From positions 1-46,154 of the forward strand of contig JAGVBT010000037.1 of the NCBI GenBank assembly GCA_020059605.1: 46,154 nucleotides of DNA, in the 5' to 3' direction. Below the pieces are notes generated by a model. It saw only the letters and a program-made list of their open reading frames with translations. It was not told the DNA's origin and ran no database searches. The stretch is from Deltaproteobacteria bacterium. GTDB taxonomy: Bacteria; Desulfobacterota; BSN033; UBA1163. Positions 40,429 through 46,154 of this stretch are shown here, piece by piece. Position 1 is the first letter of the stretch. Every line of letters begins with the position of its first letter. The position numbers and the translations under genes were made by a program.

Positions 40429-40660
40429 TGATCCATCACCTCCTCCATTGGAATCTTCTTTTTTCAAACCTCATTATTATAATTCTCCTTCCTGAAAAAA
40501 TCAAATGCTTTGGAAACGCGCCTTTTGGTTTGACGGAAGAAACCGTTTTCCGGAAAGCCGCAAAAGACCCTCCCGCCTGCTGTCAGAATCCCAACCCCCC
40601 CATTTGCGGAGAACCTCCCGGGAAACGTCCCGGAGGCGGTTTGACGAAGGGAAAAAACTC

Positions 40661-40690
40661 TTGACATCCGGGGCGGTTTACTGGTATGGA
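40661..40690 (+). promoter_or_regulatory. promoter of the second TAXI-TRAP unit
   Basis: TTGACA (40661-40666), 18 bases, TATGGA (40685-40690), about 33 bases before the TAXI start. Just upstream, CCTCCCGGGA and TCCCGGAGG (40613-40636) form an imperfect hairpin or operator. The rest of 40429-40660 holds no recognised gene. Confidence 0.6.
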
Positions 40691-40723
40691 AAGACATTCC
40701 AGTCAAGCTTAAGGAGGGTGGAG

Positions 40724-41683
40724 ATGAAGAAGAAAAACTTTTTGGGATTGGGTTTGGGGTTTATCGTTCTGATCATGGCGGCTTCGGTCGCCTTCGGGCA
40801 GGAGAAGATCGATTTGAAGATGATGACCGGGCCGATGGGAGGATCGTGGGTTCCGCTGGGCGGCGCCATTGCGGAATTGATTCAGAAAAATATTCCGGGC
40901 ACAACCGTCTCCGTATCCCCGGGTGGCGGCATGGCCAATGTGGTTGGTGTTCAGGAAGGCAAAGCGGATATCGGGTTTGGAAATTCTTCCTCCAGTGTCG
41001 ATGGTGTGGCCGGAAGGGAGCCGTTCAAGGCCCCTACCAAGAATGTCATGCAGTTGGCCAACCTCTATCCCCAGTATTTCCAGATGGTCGTCCTTGAAGA
41101 CTCCGGAATCAAATCCGTAGCCGATCTCAAGGGAAAGGGCATCTGCCCGGGGCCGAAAGGGCATACCGGCGAACTGCTGGCCCAGCAGGTGCTCCAGATC
41201 TACGGCCTTTCCTACAAGGATATGACCAAGGTGAACCATGTGAGTTATTCGGATGCCGTCTCTTTAATGAAAGACGGCCATGCCCAAGGGTACCTCCTGG
41301 GCACGACCATCCCTGCCTCTTCGATACTCGATCTGGCAACCACAAAGAAGATCAGGCTTCTGTCTCTTCCCGAGGATAAAATAAAAGAACTCCAGAGGAT
41401 GAATGTTGGCTACCTGAAACGGCTCATCCCTTCCGGGACCTACCCGGGCGTCAATTACGACACCATCACGGTCGGATACTTTACCCACCTGGTTATCAGC
41501 GCAAAATTGCCGGAGCCGCTGGTTTATCAAATCACGAAGATCCTTTCGGAAAATGTGGAACGTCTGGCGGATGTCGTAAAGGACATGAAAGGGGTCACCG
41601 TGAAAGACCTTGCCCTCGATATCGGCGTACCCTTCCATCCCGGGGCACTGAAGTATTATAAGGAGAAAGGCGCCGTTAAATAA
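40724..41683 (+). CDS. TAXI-family TRAP solute-binding protein, copy 2
   Basis: A 319-residue periplasmic protein with a signal peptide (MKKKNFLGLGLGFIVLIMAA, cleavage at AFGQ). TAXI features are LKMMTGPMGGSWVPLGGAIAELI, VSPGGGMANVVGVQEGKADIGFG, ICPGPKGHTGELLAQQVL and the end PFHPGALKYYKEKGAVK. The start at 40724 has AAGGAGGG seven bases upstream; the longer upstream frame runs through promoter DNA. It serves the fused permease encoded downstream. It belongs to the same family as 22106-23089, but the low similarity points to a different substrate. Confidence 0.92.
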   Translation: MKKKNFLGLGLGFIVLIMAASVAFGQEKIDLKMMTGPMGGSWVPLGGAIAELIQKNIPGTTVSVSPGGGMANVVGVQEGKADIGFGNSSSSVDGVAGREPFKAPTKNVMQLANLYPQYFQMVVLEDSGIKSVADLKGKGICPGPKGHTGELLAQQVLQIYGLSYKDMTKVNHVSYSDAVSLMKDGHAQGYLLGTTIPASSILDLATTKKIRLLSLPEDKIKELQRMNVGYLKRLIPSGTYPGVNYDTITVGYFTHLVISAKLPEPLVYQITKILSENVERLADVVKDMKGVTVKDLALDIGVPFHPGALKYYKEKGAVK

Positions 41684-41733
41684 GGTTTTTTACCATCCCT
41701 TGAATAATCCGGATGTTCCGACCTGTTGGATGA

Positions 41734-41761
41734 GGCGGGATTGATTCTGTTCCCGCCTTTT
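41734..41761 (+). terminator. terminator-like hairpin between TAXI and permease genes (copy 2)
   Basis: GGCGGGA (41734-41740) pairs with TCCCGCC (41751-41757), followed by four T. It lies after the TAXI stop and 16 bases before the permease start, as at the first TAXI/TRAP pair (22024-22063). The short T-run suggests partial termination. Confidence 0.6.
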
Positions 41762-41776
41762 CCACAGGTGGTATCG

Positions 41777-43636
41777 ATGACAGGTTGGGGTCGTATGATC
41801 AAAAAGGTTGCTTGGATTGTTGCCGTAGCGATGTCCGCCTACCATCTCTATGCCGGGGCATTCGGTGCGCCGGAGGCGATGATGCATCGTGCCATCCACC
41901 TTCTCTTTACTCTCTTTCTCATCTTTCTCCTTGGAATATCTTCAAGAAAGGATCAGGGCAAGGCAAGGCTTGCTGTTGACCTGGGCCTGCTCCTCCTGGT
42001 GCTGCTCTCGATGGGGCACCTCTTCCTCAATTATGATTATGTGGTCACCCGGTATCCTTATGTCCAATCATTGACCGGATGGGATATCGTGATGGGCGTG
42101 ATCCTGACCCTGATCCTCCTTGAGGCGGCAAGAAGAACGATCGGCCTGGCCTTGCCCATTACCGCATCCGCATTCATCCTTTACGCCCTTTGCGGAAATT
42201 ACCTTCCGGGATTGATGCGCCATACGGGCCTTTCGATGGAGGTGTTGATTGACCAGCTTTACTTGACAACGGAAGGGATTTTTGGCATTCCCCTCGGGGT
42301 TTCTGCCACCTACGTAATCCTCTTCGTCATCTTCGGCGCCTTTCTGGAGCAGTCCGGCACGGGGCAGTTTTTCATGGATTTTGCCACCTCTCTGGTCGGC
42401 GGCACAAAGGGAGGGCCTGGAAAGATCTCCGTCGTCTCGAGCAGTCTCTTCGGGACCATTTCCGGAAGCGCGGTGGCCAATGTCATGGTCGACGGTTGGT
42501 TGACCATTCCACTGATGAAGCGGACGGGGTTCAAGCATGAGTTTGCGGCGGCTGTCGAGGCGACCGCCTCCACCGGGGGACAGATCATGCCTCCGGTCAT
42601 GGGCGCGGCCGCCTTTGTCATCGCGGAATATACGGGGATTTCCTACATTCAGATCTGTAAACATGCCCTGGTTCCTGCTCTTCTTTATTATCTTGCCCTC
42701 TTCATGGCCATCCATTTTGAGGCCAGCAAGACGGGATTGTTGGGGATCCCTAAGGCGGAGAGACCGGCCCTGAACTGGGTGATCGTAACGAAGGGCCATC
42801 TCTTCCTGCCCCTGGTTGTGATTGTCTTTTTCATGATGGCAGGCTATACGCCGATGTATGCCTGCATCTATGCGATCGCCGCCACATTGGTTGTTTCTCT
42901 TTTCAGGGCGGATACCCGGATGGGGATAAAAAAAATTCTGGAAGCGCTTGAGCTCGGGGCAAAGAACATGCTTCCCGTGGCTGCGGCCTGCGCCTGCGCT
43001 GGGGTTGTGGTCGGCGTGATCAATCTGACCGGGTTGGGACTTAAGTTTACCAGCCTGATCCTTTTCATCGCCGGCGACTCCCTCGCGCCCGCTCTTATTT
43101 TCACGATGATTGCGGGGATCATTCTTGGCATGGGACTGCCCACCACGGCGGCCTATATCGTCCAAGCGGCCCTGCTCATCCCGGCCCTGATCAAATTAGG
43201 CGTGCCCTTGATTGCCGCCCATCTTTTCGTTTTCTATTTTGCCATCATCTCCGCCATCACGCCTCCGGTTGCGATGGCGGTCTATGCGGCTGCCGGCATC
43301 AGCGGGTCCAATATCTGGAAGACAGGCCTGGCTGCCATGAAGGCCGGGGCAACGGGATTCATTGTGCCCTTTATGTTCGTCTATGGACCCTCCCTGTTGC
43401 TCATCGGCTCTCCTGCGAGCATTGTTGCCACCCTCATCTCCGCATCGATCGGCGTAATCCTTCTATCAGCAGGATTGATGGGATGGTTTTTAAAAGAGGC
43501 AAGCTACCCGGAAAGGGCAATGCTCGTTGCAGGGGCCATCTTCCTGATCAAGCCCGGCCTGGTGACCGATGTGATCGGTCTCGGTCTCCTGGCCGCCGTC
43601 TTCGTCCTTCAGAAGTTTATGCATCGTTCGGGGTGA
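41777..43636 (+). CDS. TRAP transporter fused permease (4TM/12TM), copy 2
   Basis: A 619-residue fused permease. The start MTGWGRMIKKVAW follows AGGTGG; in-frame codons before it run through the terminator-like hairpin. A DctQ-like part is followed by DctM motifs GTISGSAVANVMVDGWLTIPLM, ATASTGGQIMPPVMGAAAFVIAE, and GMGLPTTAAYIVQAALLIPAL. The C-terminal DUF3394-type end is FLIKPGLVTDVIGLGLLA. It has the same architecture as 19993-21933. It imports an unknown solute delivered by the TAXI protein just upstream. The unit stands alone, with its own promoter. Confidence 0.92.
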   Translation: MTGWGRMIKKVAWIVAVAMSAYHLYAGAFGAPEAMMHRAIHLLFTLFLIFLLGISSRKDQGKARLAVDLGLLLLVLLSMGHLFLNYDYVVTRYPYVQSLTGWDIVMGVILTLILLEAARRTIGLALPITASAFILYALCGNYLPGLMRHTGLSMEVLIDQLYLTTEGIFGIPLGVSATYVILFVIFGAFLEQSGTGQFFMDFATSLVGGTKGGPGKISVVSSSLFGTISGSAVANVMVDGWLTIPLMKRTGFKHEFAAAVEATASTGGQIMPPVMGAAAFVIAEYTGISYIQICKHALVPALLYYLALFMAIHFEASKTGLLGIPKAERPALNWVIVTKGHLFLPLVVIVFFMMAGYTPMYACIYAIAATLVVSLFRADTRMGIKKILEALELGAKNMLPVAAACACAGVVVGVINLTGLGLKFTSLILFIAGDSLAPALIFTMIAGIILGMGLPTTAAYIVQAALLIPALIKLGVPLIAAHLFVFYFAIISAITPPVAMAVYAAAGISGSNIWKTGLAAMKAGATGFIVPFMFVYGPSLLLIGSPASIVATLISASIGVILLSAGLMGWFLKEASYPERAMLVAGAIFLIKPGLVTDVIGLGLLAAVFVLQKFMHRSG

Positions 43637-43945
43637 TTAAGCCTAACAGGTAAGTTTATTAAAAGGGTAGTGGTGACGATACTCGTATCGAAATTATACA
43701 TAACACAGAAATTATTTGCGCATACGGTGTCCACCCTTCGACAAGCTCAGGGTGACCGGTCATGGTGAGCCTGTCGAACCATGCAGCGAATATTCCCTCT
43801 GGAACGGTAATCATACGCAATTATTGATTGCGTTGGGTATAGAAACTCGAAACTGGAAGTTCGAACTTCAAAGATCGATATGCGAGCATCGGTACGGACC
43901 TCGACAACGATAAACGAATCCTTTTTAAAAACGGGGGAATATGAA
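43637..43945. other. 309-bp gap with a dispersed hairpin repeat
   Basis: No gene recognised. The centre carries the repeat at 43734-43783. The right end holds a GGGGGAA ribosome site for the thiolase gene. No clear promoter for that gene was found. Confidence 0.5.
43734..43783. repeat. hairpin repeat (TTCGACAAGCTCA / TGAGCCTGTCGAA)
   Basis: TTCGACAAGCTCA and TGAGCCTGTCGAA pair except for one position around a 16-base loop that itself contains GGTGACC. The same element, with its halves in the other order, lies at 18798-18856. Confidence 0.75.
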
Positions 43946-45193
43946 TTGAAGAGAGCGGTGATCATCGGCGCGGTTCGCACACCGATTGGAAGATATATGG
44001 GGGGGTTAAAAGATGTGCCCGCTTACGACCTGGGAGCGCTGGTCTTAAACGAGGTCGTTCAAAGGGCCGGATTGGACCCGGGTCAGGTGGATGAAGTCAT
44101 CCTGGGCCAATCCTACCAGAATGGGGAGTATGTCAATCTTGCGCGCATGTCGCTTTTAAAAGCGGGGTGGCCGGAATCGATTCCCGGCATCACCCTGGAT
44201 CGGCGCTGTTGCACCGGACTGGATGCGGTCTGCACTGCGGCGATGGCTGTCCAGTCAGGCCATGCAGAGATTGTTGTGGCAGGCGGCGTGGAGAGCATGA
44301 GCACGGCGGAGTTTTATCTCCCCGGCGATGTCAAGTGGGGAATAGGAGGAAAGAAGGGAATGCCAAAAGGCCATGGCGATCTTTCAATATGGGGTGTTCC
44401 TTTTTATGACCGGATACAGAGGGCGAGGGTGATGTCGCAACCTATCGAGAGGTATGGCTTTCTTTCTTCCATGATGGAATGGGCAGAGACGGCGGCAAAG
44501 GAGGAAGGAATTTCAAGGGATGATTGCGACCGCTGGGCCCTGGAAAGCCACCGGAAGGCCTGTGAAGCAACGGACTCGGGCAGGTTCAGGGAGGAGGTGG
44601 TTCCCGTTCCCATCCCTCAAGCTCCCCAAGGGGCAGCCCTTCTGGATGCGGACGAGACGCCGAGAGCGGATACGACCTTTGAGCAGTTATCCAAACTCCC
44701 CCCCATATTAAAAGGTGTCTGCACCGCCGGGAATTCTTCTTCGGAAAATGATGGGGCGGCGGCCTGTGTCGTCACGACCGGGAAGAAGGCTGCGGCATTG
44801 GGGTTGAAACCTATTGCCTCGATTAGAGCGTTTGCCGTCGCAGGCGTTAATCCACGGTATACGTATCAGGCGGTTCCGATTGCCGTCAATAAGGTTCTTA
44901 AAAAGGCAGGTCTGAAGATCGATCAGATGGATTTGATCGAAATTCAGGAGGCCTTCGCAGCCCAGGTGCTGGCAGATCTGAAGATGCTCAACCTCTCGGA
45001 GGAGGACCATCTCAAAATCAATGTGAACGGATCGGGTATCTCGCTCGGACATCCCATTGCCTGTACAGGGGCAAGGGTGATGGTCACACTGCTTCATGAA
45101 ATGAAAAGGCGTGACTGTCGTTATGGCCTTGAGACCATCTGCGGGGGAGGGGGACTGGGCATTGCCGCCATTTTTGAAAGGGGGGAAAGGTGA
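43946..45193 (+). CDS. acetyl-CoA acetyltransferase (thiolase)
   Basis: A 415-residue thiolase. All catalytic elements are present: the nucleophilic Cys in DRRCCTGLDAV (~91), GGVESMS, ISLGHPIACTGARV with the His (~367), and ETICGGGGLGIA with the second Cys (~397). The start is probably TTG at 43946: GGGGGAA lies six bases before it, and the protein then begins KRAVIIGAVRTPIG, the normal thiolase start. A nearby ATG is out of frame. It cleaves or forms 3-oxoacyl-CoA. The stop overlaps the ATG of the enoyl-CoA hydratase gene, so the two act together in acyl-CoA degradation or synthesis. Confidence 0.92.
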   Translation: MKRAVIIGAVRTPIGRYMGGLKDVPAYDLGALVLNEVVQRAGLDPGQVDEVILGQSYQNGEYVNLARMSLLKAGWPESIPGITLDRRCCTGLDAVCTAAMAVQSGHAEIVVAGGVESMSTAEFYLPGDVKWGIGGKKGMPKGHGDLSIWGVPFYDRIQRARVMSQPIERYGFLSSMMEWAETAAKEEGISRDDCDRWALESHRKACEATDSGRFREEVVPVPIPQAPQGAALLDADETPRADTTFEQLSKLPPILKGVCTAGNSSSENDGAAACVVTTGKKAAALGLKPIASIRAFAVAGVNPRYTYQAVPIAVNKVLKKAGLKIDQMDLIEIQEAFAAQVLADLKMLNLSEEDHLKINVNGSGISLGHPIACTGARVMVTLLHEMKRRDCRYGLETICGGGGLGIAAIFERGER

Positions 45194-45972
45194 TGGGATA
45201 CCGGAACCTGATGCTTGAGAAGGATGGGAGTGTCGGCATCATTCGGGTCAACCGCCCGGAGGTCAGGAATGTCTTCAACTGGGAAACCTGGATGGAATTC
45301 GAAGAGGCGTTGAAAGAACTCCACCAGGACCCGGAATTGAGAACTGGGATTGTGACTGGCACGGGAGACGAGGCCTTCATCGCAGGGGCGGACCTTCACA
45401 TGTTAAAGGTCCGGACTCCCGGGATGGCCATGGAGGCATCGAAGAAGGCCAATGAGATTCTTCTTTTCATGGAATCGATGGAAGAGGTGATGATCGCCGC
45501 CATCAATGGATGGGCCCTGGGGGGAGGCTGTGAAATTGCTCTGGCGTGCGACCTCCGGATTGCCAGCGAGAGGGCGAGGATCGGTCAGACCGAGGTCCGA
45601 GTGGGAATCATGCCCGGGTACGGGGGAAATGTTCGCCTGACGAGGCTCATCGGTTACGGCCGGGCCAAGGAGATGATCTTTACCGGGAAGATCCTTCATG
45701 CCGAAGAGGCGGAGAAGATCGGTCTGGTCAACCGGGTCGTCCCCCACGAGAGATTGATGGAAGAGGCGATGACCCTGGCCCAAGAAATCGCCAGAGGTCC
45801 TGCCGCGATTCATATCGCCAAAAAGGCAATGTTTCAAGTCAATCAACTCCCCTTTCTTGAAGCCTTAAGAAGAGATTCCGAACTCTATGGCGATGTTTAC
45901 AGAACAGAGGATTTCAAGGAAGGAGTCAGCGCCTTTCTGGAAAAGAGAAAACCCGTATTCAAAAACAAATGA
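45193..45972 (+). CDS. enoyl-CoA hydratase/isomerase-family protein
   Basis: A 259-residue crotonase-fold protein. The oxyanion-hole elements are AFIAGADLHML (~60-70) and NGWALGGGCEIALACD (~105-120). One catalytic-type Glu is in QTEVRVGIMPGYGG; the other usual position is also acidic (GGCE). It would hydrate a 2-enoyl-CoA, although crotonase-fold proteins also include isomerases and ring-processing enzymes. The ATG at 45193 overlaps the thiolase stop (TGATG); a GTG one codon earlier is possible. With the thiolase it forms a two-gene beta-oxidation-type unit. Confidence 0.9.
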   Translation: MGYRNLMLEKDGSVGIIRVNRPEVRNVFNWETWMEFEEALKELHQDPELRTGIVTGTGDEAFIAGADLHMLKVRTPGMAMEASKKANEILLFMESMEEVMIAAINGWALGGGCEIALACDLRIASERARIGQTEVRVGIMPGYGGNVRLTRLIGYGRAKEMIFTGKILHAEEAEKIGLVNRVVPHERLMEEAMTLAQEIARGPAAIHIAKKAMFQVNQLPFLEALRRDSELYGDVYRTEDFKEGVSAFLEKRKPVFKNK

Positions 45973-46052
45973 TCATTGACCAATAGTCAATGACCAATCA
46001 ATGACCGATGGCGAATTACCAATGGACAATGCTCATTGATGATTGACCATTG
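45971..46052. repeat. CCAATG/CATTGG-type repeat block
   Basis: Repeated TGACCAATAGTCAATGACC-like units on the left and ACCAATGGACAATGCTCATTG-like units on the right fold imperfectly. It resembles the block at 15966-16106. No gene is recognised from here to the window end (46154). Confidence 0.6.
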
Positions 46053-46154
46053 TTCACCCCGTTGTTGCAGAAATTGGCATGCCGAAATGCTTCCAAAGGC
46101 TTGCGCAATCAGACATGGAGGCCATTTTGCGTGCCTATTTTGGACTTCACTGAG

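Noticed and set aside
42068..43165. 365-codon minus-strand frame in the second TRAP permease
   Set aside because: Its composition (His, Arg, Gly, Asp rich) is that of a shadow frame opposite hydrophobic codons.

Overview
The window looks like chromosomal DNA of an anaerobic, Gram-negative, Desulfobacterota-type (former Deltaproteobacteria) bacterium. This is an inference from content: tungsten-type aldehyde oxidoreductase, a 4-hydroxybenzoyl-CoA reductase-like enzyme carrying the extra [4Fe-4S] loop, several TRAP/TAXI transporters, a PxxKW cysteine-rich protein, outer-membrane lipoproteins and porin, and a thioredoxin-fold protein with an in-frame UGA at its redox cysteine. No phage, plasmid or intact insertion sequence is visible. 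Many intergenic gaps hold short dispersed palindromic repeats, and some of these encode the ends of neighbouring proteins.

Left part (1-4777): on the minus strand an IclR regulator with a clear promoter and overlapping operator precedes a DctP-DctQ-DctM TRAP transporter (DctM is cut by the window edge). A DUF3617 protein follows. Then come three genes reduced to their 5' ends: an acyl-CoA dehydrogenase-like, a Tat-signal reductive-dehalogenase-like and a dienelactone-hydrolase-like remnant.

Centre (4778-18753): an SDR and a radical-SAM-like protein lacking the first cluster cysteine lead to an aldehyde:ferredoxin oxidoreductase unit (zinc ribbon, AOR, four-cluster ferredoxin). It converges with a ten-gene minus-strand array: NrfD-like membrane protein, second four-cluster ferredoxin, ThiF/MoeB-like protein, MoaD-like protein, then lysW-lysX-lysY-class II glutamine amidotransferase-lysZ-lysJ. 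Similar 16-bp palindromes (GTTCA-N6-TGAAC type) sit at the promoters of the AOR unit, of the ten-gene array and of the divergent IclR gene, which suggests one IclR regulon. The LysW amino-carrier cluster has no LysK release enzyme. A class II amidotransferase fold, whose family cleaves gamma-glutamyl amides, sits in its place. This is the best candidate for an undescribed variant system.

Right of that (18899-27193): a minus-strand block of tartrate/malate dehydrogenase-like enzyme, TRAP fused permease, TAXI binding protein and a three-subunit molybdenum hydroxylase of the 4-hydroxybenzoyl-CoA reductase type. 27288-32231 holds two CsgG/TolB-like envelope proteins around a porin. 32232-33278 holds a PxxKW protein behind an attenuator-like leader and a tRNA-Thr(CGU) directly followed by a selenoprotein gene. 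Then come housekeeping genes (MalQ, GNAT, PPi-type phosphofructokinase, CoA-binding protein, PBP1a), a second TAXI/TRAP pair, and a thiolase/enoyl-CoA hydratase pair. Positions, motifs and repeats were read directly from the sequence. Family names come from recognised motifs, not from database searches.
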